Shown piece by piece: positions 1 to 9,303 of a DNA stretch of 64,000 nucleotides (position 1 is its first letter; each line of letters opens with the position of its first letter). The stretch lies in assembly GCA_019634625.1 (NCBI GenBank), contig JAHCBA010000002.1, positions 1-64,000 on the forward strand. The letters are read 5' to 3'. The stretch is from Verrucomicrobiia bacterium (lineage in GTDB: Bacteria > Verrucomicrobiota > Verrucomicrobiia > Limisphaerales > CAIMTB01). Under the pieces are notes generated by a model. That model was not told where the DNA came from, did not search any database, and saw only the letters and a program-made list of their open reading frames with translations. The position numbers and the translations under genes are program-made.

Positions 1-1
1 C

Positions 2-103
2 AAGTTCGGCAAGCGGCGCAAGAGCGGCGCTCGGACCATTTATGGCGCCCCCATCCCGGGGCTCACCGTGTTGCGGGATCTGCGAGTGAATGCGGTTGGG
101 TAA
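2..103 (+). CDS. C-terminal tail of an unknown protein (5' end outside window)
   Basis: One plus-strand frame is open from the left edge to a TAA stop at 101-103. It would encode about 33 residues, beginning with a Lys/Arg-rich stretch (KFGKRRKSG) and followed by a mixed hydrophobic tail (APIPGLTVLRDLRV). The basic patch followed by an ordinary tail reads more like a real C-terminus than noise, but the fragment is too short to assign to a family. The other two plus frames are also open for 80-150 bases, so the choice of frame is a judgement. Confidence 0.3.
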   Translation, partial: KFGKRRKSGARTIYGAPIPGLTVLRDLRVNAVG

Positions 104-444
104 CTTGCCGCATCCGAGGCGAAACGAGATTCAGCCCGAGATCGAAGTGGTAGCAAGATTATCGCTTGGCATCTGCCCACCATGGACAGAGAAGGCCGAT
201 CAAGGTGGGTCAGCGAGTCGTAGGATCGGACGACTGCCGGTTCACCGCGCCCGAGCAGCCCCAGCGGCAGCCATAGATCCATAAGGAGTGCGTCTGGAGG
301 TGCATTGGCCGGAGGCTCGCCTAGGATCTGGGCGGAGTCCGTCCCGACAACTTGGGTGTGAGTTCGAGGGGCCGAGCTCCACAAGGCCGGCGGGGTTGAA
401 GACGGGTGAGGGGGAGAACCCATGCCCGCCTATCGGATCAAGAC
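104..444. other. Intergenic region, no gene seen
   Basis: This stretch of about 340 bases holds only short overlapping ORFs with low-complexity Pro/Ser/Arg translations on both strands. It presumably contains the promoter for the cytochrome gene at 445. A GGGGGAGAA purine run at 409-417 is followed by an ATG at 422 that opens only eight codons. I see no hairpin, repeat or RNA gene in it. Confidence 0.5.
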
Positions 445-3060
445 ATGAAGTCGCTGACGTTGCTGTTGGGTGGAGCCTTGGCGGTCGCTGAATCGGCCGT
501 GAGTTCGGATTGGGCGGCGTTCGTGGAACCGGAGTTCCCGTTCTTCGGGTCAGTGCTGGACGCCAGGCGGCTGGGTTCCGGATGGCCGCGGGATAATCTG
601 ACCTCGAGCGGTATCATCCTGAATCTGGGGCGTGGGTACTGGGCCTGTTTCGATCTGGATCTGTTGCGGGTGGCCTTGGTTTGGCGTGGGGAAGGCGTGT
701 CCCCGGCGTCGATGGCCCAGGGTTCCTACCATGATCCGGGACACAAGGCGCCCGAAGGGATCGATTCGCTGCCTGAACCGACGGGGACTCCCTGGCTGGC
801 CACCCGTATCAGGCCCGGCTGGCATACCGGCCACGGGGCGGATTGGAGAGATCCGCGCGATCCGGGACCGGATGCCCGTGAGGTGGGGCGGGGTCCATTG
901 CCTCCTGACCTTGGGGAATTCCGGGCGCTGCGGTGGGTCGGAGACGGCGTCGTGCTCGAGTATGAGGTTGCGGGTGTCCCGGTGGTCGAGTGGGTGCGGG
1001 CGGTGGGCCATGCGGTACATCGCGAATTCCAAGTGGCATGGGTGCCCCAACCCTTGAACGTTGCGATAGGCCGGTTGGCGCCGGGCTTGGAGATCAAGGC
1101 GTGGGCCAAGGGCGGGGATGGGCGGGTGATTCTCGATCAGGATGGGGCATACGAGGGCGAATGGGTTCTGAAAGTGGCCGAAGGGCCGCTGCCCCTGCGA
1201 TTCCGCGTCACAGTGGCCCCAACGGGGATCCCGGAAGGGGAGGATGTCGACTGGAATACGCCGCCGTCCGACCCTCCCGCCCGGCATTGGCAGGGCGAGG
1301 TGCGAACCCGGCGGATCGCAACGACCCGTGCGGACGCGTTGGAAGTCGACTCGGTAGGGTTGCCGCTGGACAATCCCTGGCGCCGGAATGTGCGACTGGC
1401 GGATCTCGGGTTCTTCCGGGACGGAATGGCGGCCGCGGTGACATTCGACGGCGATGTCTGGAGGGTGACGGGGCTGGAAGGAGGACTGGATTCAGTGCGG
1501 TGGCATCGGTTCGCCTCCGGCCTTCACGAACCGCTGGGACTTTGCGTACGGGACGATGTGGTCTTCGTGCATGATCGGAATGGCATCTGGCGTCTGCTGG
1601 ACACTGACGGCAATGGCGAGGCGGACCGGCACGAGCGGCTGCCCACGGACCTGGCCCAGACGGCGGAGACACGGGAATTCGCGTTGGGCCTTCGGGTCTT
1701 GCCCGACGGGGCATTCGTTTTGGCCAAGGGTGGACAGCGGGGCGCCACCTTGGGTCGGCATTCCGGGATGGTGCTGCGGGTGCCTGCGGAGGGCGGACCG
1801 GCGACGGTATTGGCTCATGGGTTGAGGCAACCGTTCCTTGGGGTGCATCCGGAAACCGGGACGATCACGGTGAGCGACCAGCAGGGACATTACGTTCCCA
1901 CCACGGCGCTGCACCAGATCGCGGGTGGTCCATCGCGTTACCACGGGTTCTTGCCGCTGATCCTGCCGCGCAACGCCCATCCGGAACCGATCGCGGACCC
2001 ATTGACTTGGATCCCTCACGCAATCAATGCGTCGGCGTCAGGTCAGGTCTGGGCGTCCGACACCCGGATGGGTCCGCTCCATGGGGCCCTGATCCACCTC
2101 GGTTATTTTCGGCCCGAGCTGTTCGCGGTCCGGCCCTTCGCGCGAGCGGCGGTTCCGGGTGCGGCGGTCATGAGTCTGACCCGGGACCTGAGCTTCCCCC
2201 CGCTGGCCGGAACGGTGAATCCGAAGGATGGGGAGGTGTACGTCATAGGCTTCCAGATCTGGGGCACCGTGGCTCCGGCGGTGAGCGGACTGGCCCGGTT
2301 GCGTCCTGGCGGAGGGCCGAGCCTTCTCCCACGCGAGGTGACGCCATTTCAGGACGGGATCCTGCTTTGTTTTGATGTGCCCCTTCACGATGGCACCGTC
2401 AGCAATCCGGCGAACTACTCGGTCGAACGTTGGAACTACCGGCGCAGCGATGCCTATGGGTCCGCCCATTACCGGGCGGACGGATCGCGAGGACAGGATA
2501 CGCTGCCGGTACGCGGGGTGGCGCTCGCTGACCACGGTCGAAGCGTCTTTGTCGCGGTCGAGGGGATGGCGCCCGCGATGCAAATGCGGATCGGTTGGGC
2601 GCTGGAGACACCGGACGGAACATCCGTCCGGAATAATGCCTACTTCTCCCTGTCGATGTTGTCGCCGTTTGTGCCGGAGGCAGAGGGGTTCGGACGTCTG
2701 AATTTCGAGGAATGGGTTCCCTCGGCGAGGTCGGTGCCGGTCGGGTCCCAAGTAAGCGTCGAGGAAGGGCAGCGCCTGGCGGACCTGATGGGCTGCGTGG
2801 CCTGCCACTCGGTGGACGGTTCGACCCTCGGTCGGGTGGGCCCGACCTGGAAGGGGCTGTTCCGCAGTGAACGGATGCTGACGGACGGACGAGTGGTGGT
2901 GGCGGACGAAGCCTATCTGCGGCGTGCGATTCGAGAACCCGACGCGGAGGTGGTCCGGGGGTTTGAGGGGACCGACACGGGCATGCCGAGCTACGAGGGG
3001 GTGCTGACCGACACTCAGATCGAGGCCCTCGTGAAATACCTGACAACGCTGGGTGACTGA
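445..3060 (+). CDS. Secreted protein with C-terminal c-type cytochrome domain (PVC type)
   Basis: This gene encodes a protein of about 871 residues. The ATG at 445 is preferred over the GTG at 406 because it places a signal peptide at the very N-terminus (MKSLTLLLGGALAVAESA). The long middle part contains repeated beta-propeller-like phrases such as DGDVWRVTGLEGG and RNGIWRLLDTDGNGEADR. The last 100 residues carry one heme-c site, CVACH (about residues 784-788), with a probable distal Met in the TGMPSYEG segment (about 847). Large exported monoheme proteins of this kind are common in Verrucomicrobia and Planctomycetes, and the N-terminal half may be a DUF6797-type domain, which I cannot verify. 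It probably acts in the periplasm in electron transfer coupled to oxidation of a polymer or sugar. The substrate is unknown, and no dehydrogenase or transporter is adjacent. Confidence 0.8.
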   Translation: MKSLTLLLGGALAVAESAVSSDWAAFVEPEFPFFGSVLDARRLGSGWPRDNLTSSGIILNLGRGYWACFDLDLLRVALVWRGEGVSPASMAQGSYHDPGHKAPEGIDSLPEPTGTPWLATRIRPGWHTGHGADWRDPRDPGPDAREVGRGPLPPDLGEFRALRWVGDGVVLEYEVAGVPVVEWVRAVGHAVHREFQVAWVPQPLNVAIGRLAPGLEIKAWAKGGDGRVILDQDGAYEGEWVLKVAEGPLPLRFRVTVAPTGIPEGEDVDWNTPPSDPPARHWQGEVRTRRIATTRADALEVDSVGLPLDNPWRRNVRLADLGFFRDGMAAAVTFDGDVWRVTGLEGGLDSVRWHRFASGLHEPLGLCVRDDVVFVHDRNGIWRLLDTDGNGEADRHERLPTDLAQTAETREFALGLRVLPDGAFVLAKGGQRGATLGRHSGMVLRVPAEGGPATVLAHGLRQPFLGVHPETGTITVSDQQGHYVPTTALHQIAGGPSRYHGFLPLILPRNAHPEPIADPLTWIPHAINASASGQVWASDTRMGPLHGALIHLGYFRPELFAVRPFARAAVPGAAVMSLTRDLSFPPLAGTVNPKDGEVYVIGFQIWGTVAPAVSGLARLRPGGGPSLLPREVTPFQDGILLCFDVPLHDGTVSNPANYSVERWNYRRSDAYGSAHYRADGSRGQDTLPVRGVALADHGRSVFVAVEGMAPAMQMRIGWALETPDGTSVRNNAYFSLSMLSPFVPEAEGFGRLNFEEWVPSARSVPVGSQVSVEEGQRLADLMGCVACHSVDGSTLGRVGPTWKGLFRSERMLTDGRVVVADEAYLRRAIREPDAEVVRGFEGTDTGMPSYEGVLTDTQIEALVKYLTTLGD

Positions 3061-3267
3061 GGCCCGGGATCTCTGCATTGGACATGCTCGAGCCTCCCGC
3101 CCGTCCACCGCCCTGCACGATTTGTCAAATTCAGAGATGTGACCCCGATGTGGACGGGCGGGGCGGGGTTCTATAGACAGAGGGGCGCAGCATGAGTGCC
3201 GCCACATCCATCCCGGCGTTCCGGGTCAACGTGAAGCCCGGCCGGGCCAAGGCATTCCCTGACTCAA

Positions 3268-3774
3268 GTGCCGACGGGTATGCCATCTGACCCCTCCCAA
3301 ACGAAGTCGCGCCGGGGCTGGCTGGCCCTGTTCGGGGTGGCGATTCTGGTGCCGATGGTCCGGGTCGTGAACGGGAGCCTGCCGGCGCCGCCGCATCTTG
3401 GCGTGAACGACGGACACCTGGCAGGATGCCCGGCCTCGCCGAACTGCGTCGGCAGCCAGGGCGAGGAGGGCTCCCACCGGGTCGAGCCCCTACGGTTCAG
3501 CGACATCCCGGCGGCGGCCTGGGCCCGGTTGCATCGGGCACTGGGAGGGATGCGCGGGGCGACACTGGTCCGGGAGGAGCCGAACTACCGCCATTACGCC
3601 TTCCGAACTGCGGTATTCGGTTTTGTCGACGACGTGGAACTGTTGCTGGACGAGGAATCCCGGGTGATCCACGTGCGGTCGGCCTCGCGCCGGGGCCATT
3701 CAGATCTGGGGACCAATCGCCGCCGGGTCGAGGCAATCCGGGCCCGCTTTGCGCCCACTGGGTCAGAAATCTGA
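3268..3774 (+). CDS. DUF1499 family protein, membrane-anchored
   Basis: This is a 168-residue protein if translation starts at the GTG at 3268; an in-frame ATG at 3280 would give 164. A single hydrophobic segment (about residues 19-37, WLALFGVAILVPMVRVV) acts as signal or anchor. It is followed by the DUF1499 signature: a Cys-Pro-x-Ser-Pro-Asn-Cys-Val motif (GCPASPNCVGSQ, about 53-64), an acidic VDDVELLLDEE strand and a SASRRGHSDLGTNRRR C-terminal block. DUF1499 proteins are small periplasmic or membrane-associated proteins of unknown biochemical role. The gene is convergent with accC, and the inverted-repeat element begins 14 bases after its stop. Confidence 0.85.
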   Translation: MPTGMPSDPSQTKSRRGWLALFGVAILVPMVRVVNGSLPAPPHLGVNDGHLAGCPASPNCVGSQGEEGSHRVEPLRFSDIPAAAWARLHRALGGMRGATLVREEPNYRHYAFRTAVFGFVDDVELLLDEESRVIHVRSASRRGHSDLGTNRRRVEAIRARFAPTGSEI

Positions 3775-3787
3775 CGCCTTGGGGCTC

Positions 3788-4062
3788 AGAGCCGGTCTGA
3801 AAACTGGAAGGGGCCCTGTTGTCGCGGAAAAGGCCGGATGGCGAGGCGCGAGGAGGGAGCCTACCCGCCAGCGGTCTGTGACCGAGGAGCCACGAAGCCA
3901 GCCGGCCTTTCCCGCGACAACCCATTGGGCGACGGTCCTTTCGGCCTGGGCCTGTGCTGGCTCGACCGTTACAGCCCGCTGCGGGGATGCGCCGGCCTCG
4001 CCGCCTTGGCCCAGGCCAAAACCCCTCGTCGCAGGACCCCTTCCAGTTTTCAGACCGGCTCT
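3788..4062. repeat. MITE-like element with perfect 26-bp terminal inverted repeats
   Basis: A 275-bp non-coding element sits between the convergent DUF1499 and accC genes. Its ends, 3788-3813 and 4037-4062, are exact inverted repeats of 26 bases (left end begins AGAGCCGGTCTGAAAACTGG). Inside lies a second inverted pair, 3818-3837 and 3902-3921, with one mismatch in 20. The right-hand 136 bases (3927-4062) recur at 50641-50776 with 8 mismatches and no gaps. The right terminus overlaps the accC stop codon. There is no transposase, so it would be non-autonomous. It could also act as a bidirectional RNA end-signal between convergent genes. Confidence 0.8.
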
Positions 4063-5444
4063 CAGGCGCGCTCCTCGAGCAGATCGCGCCGTCCTCCAGT
4101 GAGAAGCTGCTCGACGAAGCTGGTGGAATAGACGCCCCGACGGAAGTTGGGGTCCTGGAGAATGGCCTGTTCGAAGGGGATGGTCGTCTTGACCCCGGTG
4201 ATCAGATACTCGCCCAGGGCACGGCTCATACGATCCATCGCCTCCCTGCGGTCCTTGCCGTAAGTGATGAGCTTGCCGATCATCGAGTCGTAGTAGGACG
4301 GGATCACATAACCGCCGTAGGCGTGGGAATCGAGTCGGACACCGTGGCCGCCAGGAGGGTAGTACATTTCGATCCGCCCGGGGGATGGACGGAAGTCGTC
4401 GAAGGGATCCTCGGCATTGATCCGGCACTCGATGGCATGGCCTTTGAAGGCGATATCCGCGTCGCGCAGACGGAGCGGTTCACCCATGGCGATGAGGATC
4501 TGCTGCTTGACCAGGTCCACACCGGTCACTTCTTCGGTGATGGGATGCTCGACCTGGATGCGTTTATTGACCTCGAGGAAGAAGAAGGCGCCCTGCCCAT
4601 CGACGACGAACTCGACCGTCCCGGCGTTGGAATAGCCGGCTTCCTCGGCGATACGGATGGCGGCCTTGCCCATCTTCTTGCGCAGGTCACGGTGCTTGTT
4701 CTCGATCAGCGGAGAAGGCGTCTCCTCGATCAGCTTCTGATTGCGGCGCTGGATCGAGCAGTCGCGTTCGCCCAGATGAATCACGTTGCCCCGGTGATCG
4801 GCGAGGATCTGAAACTCGATGTGGTGGGGATTCTCGATGAACTTCTCGACGTACACAGCCGAGTTGCCGAAGGCTTTCTCGGCCTCGGTCCGGGCCGTGT
4901 GATACCCGGTGACCAGAGAAATGTCGTTGTGGGCAATCCGCATCCCGCGCCCCCCCCCTCCGGCCACCGCCTTGATCAGGACCGGATACCCGATCTTGCC
5001 CGCCACGGCCTTGGCATCCTGTTCGTTCTCGACCACGCCATCCGAGCCCGGCGGCGTGGGGACACCCGCTTTCCGGGCCAGGGCCCGGCTGACGTTCTTG
5101 TCCTCGAGAGCGGTCATGGCCCGGGCGCTGGGGCCGATGAACCGGATGTTGCAACTGGTGCAGATCTCCTCGAAGTGGGCGTTCTCGGATAGAAAGCCAT
5201 ACCCCGGATGAAGGGCATCGACATCGGCGATCTCGGCGGCACTGATGATGCGGTCGATGCGAAGGTAACTTTCCGCGGCAGGCCCGCGCCCAATGCAGAT
5301 CGCCTCATCGGCGAGATGCACATGCATGGAGTTGGCGTCAGCCTCCGAGTAAACCGCGACGGTCCGGATATTGAGTTCCTTGCAGGCGCGGATGACCCGG
5401 ACGGCGATCTCACCGCGATTGGCAACCAGGACCTTTTCGAACAT
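4062..5444 (-). CDS. accC: Biotin carboxylase subunit of acetyl-CoA carboxylase
   Basis: This is a 460-residue ATP-grasp protein that carboxylates the biotin on AccB using ATP and bicarbonate, the first half-reaction of acetyl-CoA carboxylase in fatty-acid synthesis (cytosol). Visible family marks are the N-terminal [20 protein letters not shown] block, the Gly-rich nucleotide loop [11 protein letters not shown], and a [16 protein letters not shown] segment holding the metal- and biotin-proximal residues. Most AccC proteins read EMNTR in this last motif, so the Lys in EVNKR is a mild departure. Length is normal for the family. It lies 58 bases downstream of accB on the same strand. The stop codon overlaps the end of the inverted-repeat element. 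Confidence 0.97.
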   Translation of the reverse strand: MFEKVLVANRGEIAVRVIRACKELNIRTVAVYSEADANSMHVHLADEAICIGRGPAAESYLRIDRIISAAEIADVDALHPGYGFLSENAHFEEICTSCNIRFIGPSARAMTALEDKNVSRALARKAGVPTPPGSDGVVENEQDAKAVAGKIGYPVLIKAVAGGGGRGMRIAHNDISLVTGYHTARTEAEKAFGNSAVYVEKFIENPHHIEFQILADHRGNVIHLGERDCSIQRRNQKLIEETPSPLIENKHRDLRKKMGKAAIRIAEEAGYSNAGTVEFVVDGQGAFFFLEVNKRIQVEHPITEEVTGVDLVKQQILIAMGEPLRLRDADIAFKGHAIECRINAEDPFDDFRPSPGRIEMYYPPGGHGVRLDSHAYGGYVIPSYYDSMIGKLITYGKDRREAMDRMSRALGEYLITGVKTTIPFEQAILQDPNFRRGVYSTSFVEQLLTGGRRDLLEERA

Positions 5445-5502
5445 GACTTCTGAGCGCCGGGGCCGGGAGGAAGGGGAAGGGAGTCGGTGGACGGATCAGG
5501 CG

Positions 5503-5970
5503 CTAAAGGGGCCGGACCTTGAAGAGGGGCTGACCGAACTCGACCGGTTTCGCATTGTCGACGAGGACTTGGGTCACGACTCCGCGCACTTCCGCCTTGA
5601 TTTCGTTCATGACCTTCATTGCCTCGATGATGCAGACCACCGTTTCCGGGCCAACCTCGCTGCCAACATCGATATAGGGACTCGCATCCGGGGAGGGTGA
5701 ACGATAAAATGTCCCTATCATCGGGGACTTGATATCGAGATTGGATACGGAGCCTTCGACGACTTTGCCGGACTGAGCGGCAGCCGGCAGGGGAGGTGGT
5801 GCTCCTGGGGAAGGCCCAATCGAGGTAACTGTATCGTCATAGATAACCCCCTGGCTCCCATTCATCCCACGTTTGAGTCGGATCTTGAAGTCCTGACGCT
5901 CCAACTCGAACTCCGAAATCGCGTTCTTCCGCATCAGGTCGATGACCGCCTTGATATCTTTCAAATCCAC
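5503..5970 (-). CDS. accB: Biotin carboxyl carrier protein of acetyl-CoA carboxylase
   Basis: This is a 155-residue carrier subunit. The N-terminal helical part (MDLKDIKAVIDLMRKN) is followed by a Pro/Ala-rich linker (about residues 52-66) and a C-terminal biotinyl domain (about 78-155). The biotinylation motif is EAMKV with the acceptor Lys near position 119, in a VCIIEAMKVMNEIKAE context. AccC carboxylates this biotin and the carboxyl group is then passed to acetyl-CoA by the AccAD carboxyltransferase, which is not in the window. The order aroQ-accB-accC on one strand is a conserved arrangement in many bacteria and supports a single operon. Confidence 0.97.
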   Translation of the reverse strand: MDLKDIKAVIDLMRKNAISEFELERQDFKIRLKRGMNGSQGVIYDDTVTSIGPSPGAPPPLPAAAQSGKVVEGSVSNLDIKSPMIGTFYRSPSPDASPYIDVGSEVGPETVVCIIEAMKVMNEIKAEVRGVVTQVLVDNAKPVEFGQPLFKVRPL

Positions 5971-6190
5971 AGCGCGTCTCCAGTCCGGTCAGGATGATCA
6001 GGTATCCCGTCCCACGTCCCGGTTCGGAACAAAAAAAATGCAGCAGCCGCATGCTCGACTCCTGCATGATCACCTAGACAACGGCGGCACGCTAACGATC
6101 CCCTTCCCCTTGGTCAAGCCTTGATTGAGGGCGCCAATCTCCCGGAACCGCCAAGAACCGGTTGCTTCTCTGGGCTCGAACCGCCTTCAT

Positions 6191-6625
6191 TTATCTATTC
6201 GTTAATGTTACAGCCGATCGCAGACCCAGCAGGTAGGATTCTGCCCCGAACCCGGCGATCACCCCACGGCAGACTGGTGCGATGAGGGACCTGTGGCGGA
6301 AGGATTCGCGGGCGTGGACGTTGGAGAGGTGGATTTCGATCGTGGCCACCCCGGCACCCGCGATGGCATCGCGGATCGCCACGCTGGTGTGGGTATAGGC
6401 AGCGGCATTGAGGACGATCGCCTGGCAGGACTCGGCAGCCTGTTGGATCCAAGTGACCAATTCGCCCTCATGATTGGATTGGCGGAAGTCGATCTCGACG
6501 TTGAGGGTGTCCGCGAGTTCACGAAGCCGCTCTTCGATTTGGGCGAGGGTCAGGCTTCCATAGACCGCCGGCTCACGGGTACCGAGGAGGTTCAGATTCG
6601 GTCCGTTCAGGAAGAGAACGCGCAT
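6191..6625 (-). CDS. aroQ: Type II 3-dehydroquinate dehydratase
   Basis: This is a 144-residue protein that dehydrates 3-dehydroquinate to 3-dehydroshikimate in the shikimate pathway (cytosol, dodecameric in the family). Nearly every family signature is present: the N-terminal FLNGPNLNLLGTREPAVYG block containing the catalytic Tyr, the FRQSNHEGELVTWIQQA helix, the LNAAAYTHTSVAIRDA segment, and the substrate-binding IHLSNVHARESFRHRS loop. Length matches the family. It lies 220 bases upstream of accB on the same strand and 19 bases downstream of the O-antigen-ligase-like gene, so it may be co-transcribed with both. Confidence 0.97.
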   Translation of the reverse strand: MRVLFLNGPNLNLLGTREPAVYGSLTLAQIEERLRELADTLNVEIDFRQSNHEGELVTWIQQAAESCQAIVLNAAAYTHTSVAIRDAIAGAGVATIEIHLSNVHARESFRHRSLIAPVCRGVIAGFGAESYLLGLRSAVTLTNR

Positions 6626-6644
6626 TTCGGGGTCAGGTTACCGG

Positions 6645-8000
6645 TCAAGGAGGGCGTGTGGAAGACCATTGCGCGAGGAGCCAGCCAAGGAGCGTGAAGG
6701 CGCACCAGGCGGTGGCGGGCAGGTAGAGACCAAACTCAACCCAGCCTTGGGTAAACCAACCGAGGAGCCCGAGGCCCACGGCGCGCTCGATAGGGGTGCC
6801 ATTCCCACTGCTTTTTCGATAAATATATCCAATAACGCCCCAGATCCAGCCCAAGTAGGCTAGGAATCCGGGCCATCCAGAGTCGGTGGCCTGCTGGAGG
6901 TAGTCGTTGTGGGCGAGTTGGGCCATTTCGGATTCGGGTCGTTTGAGGCGGCTGTACACCCGCTTGAAAGCGCCCGGACCGTGTCCAACGAGGGGGCGTT
7001 CCACAGCACCCTCGAGAGCGGCCTCCCAGTAATCGAACCGGGCGGCCACGCTGGTAGCCCCACCGCGCAGTTTTTCGGCATAGGCCCAGGCGAACCCGGC
7101 AAGGCCAGTGACCATGAGCCCCACGACCAGGGTAAGTTTGAAGCGCTGGCTGAGGGACGAGTGACAGAGGATGACCACCCCGAGTCCCATGGCGATGAGC
7201 CAGCCGGCCTTCGAGCCGGACCATATCAGTGCGGCGATGCCCGCCAGGATCACGCCTGCTCCGAGGGCGCGGGCAGCAGGTTGCCCCCAGCGGTGACCGA
7301 AATGCCAGGCGACCGTGGCGCCCACGGGAACGAGGAGAAGTAGGGCACCGGCGAGGGCGTTGGGGTAGACCAGGGTGCTAAAGACCCGGTCGCTCTGGAT
7401 CCGGGCCAGATACTCCGGGGGCAGGGCGGCGGCATTGGGTTGCTCGAGGATCATCCTGCGGGTGGCCTCAAGACCGCCGAAACGCTGTTCGAAGGCCATC
7501 CCGAGGACCCCCACCAGGCCAAAGGTGAGGCATAACCAGAAGACCCTGGGTTCGGCCACACGGGACAGGACCCCGTATCCGAGGAAGAAGCAGACCACCG
7601 TGGCCCCCAACTGGGGCAAGACCGATCGAGTGGCTGCGGGGTCAATGGTCTGGCTGGCCGCCAGGGTTTGCCAGGCGAGCCAGACCAGGGGGAGTGCCAG
7701 CAGGAGCCGGGGGGCGACCGGGCGACTTGGGAGCCGCAGACCGACCCAGAGTCCAAAGAAAGCCACCGGGACTAGCGCCAGGAACGCAAGGCGCAGAGGC
7801 CAGGCGAAGGCTCGCCATTCGTCGAGTGTCCGCGGCATGTCCACCAGGCGATCGAGCAGGACGGGATTGCCGAACTTGAGCAGTCCCACCCCGAGCAGGA
7901 GCCCGAAAATGCAGGCGAAAGCCGTGCCAGCCGGGTCCGACGTCGTCGGGGCGCTCGGAATGGGGGTTGGGCGCCGCATGACGTCGGGGTCGGGTTTCAA
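6645..8000 (-). CDS. O-antigen ligase / Wzy-like polytopic membrane protein
   Basis: This is a 451-residue inner-membrane protein with about ten to twelve hydrophobic segments spread along its length. A soluble loop in the C-terminal half carries the Wzy_C/O-antigen-ligase pattern: ARFDYWEAALEGAVERPLVG, then HGPGAFKRVYSRLK and MAQLAHNDYLQQATDSG. These Arg/His residues are typical of the family that joins or polymerises lipid-linked glycans at the periplasmic face. An in-frame ATG at 7979 (MRRPTP) is an equally good start. No other polysaccharide-assembly gene is adjacent, so the acceptor cannot be inferred; it could equally be a general exopolysaccharide polymerase. The gene ends 19 bases before aroQ. 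Confidence 0.85.
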   Translation of the reverse strand: MKPDPDVMRRPTPIPSAPTTSDPAGTAFACIFGLLLGVGLLKFGNPVLLDRLVDMPRTLDEWRAFAWPLRLAFLALVPVAFFGLWVGLRLPSRPVAPRLLLALPLVWLAWQTLAASQTIDPAATRSVLPQLGATVVCFFLGYGVLSRVAEPRVFWLCLTFGLVGVLGMAFEQRFGGLEATRRMILEQPNAAALPPEYLARIQSDRVFSTLVYPNALAGALLLLVPVGATVAWHFGHRWGQPAARALGAGVILAGIAALIWSGSKAGWLIAMGLGVVILCHSSLSQRFKLTLVVGLMVTGLAGFAWAYAEKLRGGATSVAARFDYWEAALEGAVERPLVGHGPGAFKRVYSRLKRPESEMAQLAHNDYLQQATDSGWPGFLAYLGWIWGVIGYIYRKSSGNGTPIERAVGLGLLGWFTQGWVEFGLYLPATAWCAFTLLGWLLAQWSSTRPP

Positions 8001-8230
8001 CGGTGGGGGCAGCGCAGCGCCAAGGAGTCGCGGGTCTCGGAATCATCCGCCGACGACACGCGGAGCTTCTATCAGTCTCGGTCCCGCGGCAAAAGCCTTC
8101 AGCCGACGCCGGGTTGTCGGCCTGCACAATCTATAATAAGCCCGGCAAAATAACTTTGACCTCAAGGCGAGCAGGTCATCCACCGCGGCCGGAGCCAGAG
8201 GAGCCAGCAGGGGGTGACTGGGGCATGCTA

Positions 8231-8345
8231 CGTCAACAGTAAGTCGCCTGACTTGCTATTGTTCATGGCGTCAATATTAATACGCCTGCCATAATAGATT
8301 ACGACGTCAACAACCAATGCGCCTGACCCACTATTTATGGAAAGG
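8231..8345. repeat. Array of three degenerate ~37-bp repeats in an AT-rich gap
   Basis: Three units start at 8231, 8269 and 8305 (spacing 38 and 36). Each has CGTCAA, then about eight to nine bases, then CGCCTG(A/C)C, then a TATT-like AT tract. The sequence is far more AT-rich than its surroundings. The same unit recurs in clusters at 34804-35090 and 45955-46085. The rest of the 8001-8464 gap, between a divergent membrane-protein gene and a response regulator, contains no gene. Confidence 0.7.
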
Positions 8346-8464
8346 GTCGATTTCTGATGATTCTCCCGGACCGGGGGCAATGGATCTCAAGTGTCCCGGA
8401 TGGAGGTGCCGGAGTTGCGCGCCCGGGCCACTTTTCGGACACTCGGCGCTTCGAGGAACGCCGC

Positions 8465-9163
8465 GTGAGAATCCTGGTGATCGAGGACGACCCCAAAGTA
8501 GCCCGCATGGTGTGTCGCGGGTTGCGGGAGGAGGGTTTTCAGGTGGATCAGGCTGGCGACGGCGAGGAGGGGTTCTATCAGGCGTCGTCCGACGTCCACG
8601 ACCTGATCATCCTCGACGTGCTGCTGCCCATCCACGACGGCTTCGAGGTGCTGCGTCGCCTCAGGCTTCGGGGCTCCACCGTCCTGGTATTGATGCTCAC
8701 GGCCCGCGACGCAGTGAACGACCGGGTGAGGGGCCTGGAAACCGGGGCGGACGACTACCTCGTCAAGCCTTTCGCCTTCGCGGAACTGGTGGCCCGGGTG
8801 CGGGCGCTGCTGCGACGTCCGCGTGCCGCCGAGCCGGCGACCTTCGACATCGCCGATCTCCACCTCGACACCCGGCGCCGGACTGTCAGCCGGGCGGGAC
8901 GGGCGGTATCCCTGACCGCCAAGGAATTCGCGGTGCTGGAGTGCCTGGTGCGGCGGCCGGGCGAGGTGGCAACCCGCACCCGCATTGCGGAGGAGGCGTG
9001 GGACGAGAACTTCGATCCGATGAGCAACGTCATTGACGTGACGGTTCACCACCTGCGGGAGAAGGTGGATCGGGGATTCCCCTGCCGGCTGATCCACACC
9101 GTGCGGGGCCGGGGCTATGTGCTGCGCCCCGAAACCGGACCTGCCGGGGAGGACGTTGCTTGA
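8465..9163 (+). CDS. OmpR/PhoB-family response regulator
   Basis: This is a 232-residue regulator. The GTG at 8465 is chosen because the receiver domain begins immediately (RILVIEDDPKVARM) and a GAGGA ribosome-binding site lies 8-12 bases upstream. Receiver domain: acidic pair D8-D9, phospho-acceptor Asp51 (IILDVLLP), Thr/Ala switch (LTARDA) and Lys100 (DDYLVKPF). A winged-helix DNA-binding domain follows (about 130-225) with EFAVLECLVRRPGEV and a VRGRGYVL wing. It is followed after 140 bases by the sensor kinase at 9304, so the two form a two-component pair. The target genes are unknown. The neighbouring three-gene secreted cluster, convergent with the kinase, is a candidate by proximity only. 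Confidence 0.95.
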   Translation: MRILVIEDDPKVARMVCRGLREEGFQVDQAGDGEEGFYQASSDVHDLIILDVLLPIHDGFEVLRRLRLRGSTVLVLMLTARDAVNDRVRGLETGADDYLVKPFAFAELVARVRALLRRPRAAEPATFDIADLHLDTRRRTVSRAGRAVSLTAKEFAVLECLVRRPGEVATRTRIAEEAWDENFDPMSNVIDVTVHHLREKVDRGFPCRLIHTVRGRGYVLRPETGPAGEDVA

Positions 9164-9303
9164 GACGGTTGCCGGCGGAATGTCCCGGCGCAGCGCCGCC
9201 ATGTCCGGCCCGCCGGCCTGGCGATGCCGGGCAGGGGGTACATGTCCCATGAAAACCCGTTCATGCGCGCTTCATCGGCCATTCATGGGAAGGGCCTCAA
9301 GGT

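Noticed and set aside
40..423. A 127-residue minus-strand ORF at the left edge
   Set aside because: It has Pro/Ser/Thr/Arg-rich low-complexity translation and no motif, and it overlaps the presumed promoter region of the cytochrome gene.
8231..8345. A short CRISPR array
   Set aside because: Units are degenerate, there is no conserved repeat separated by unique spacers of constant length, and no cas gene is present.
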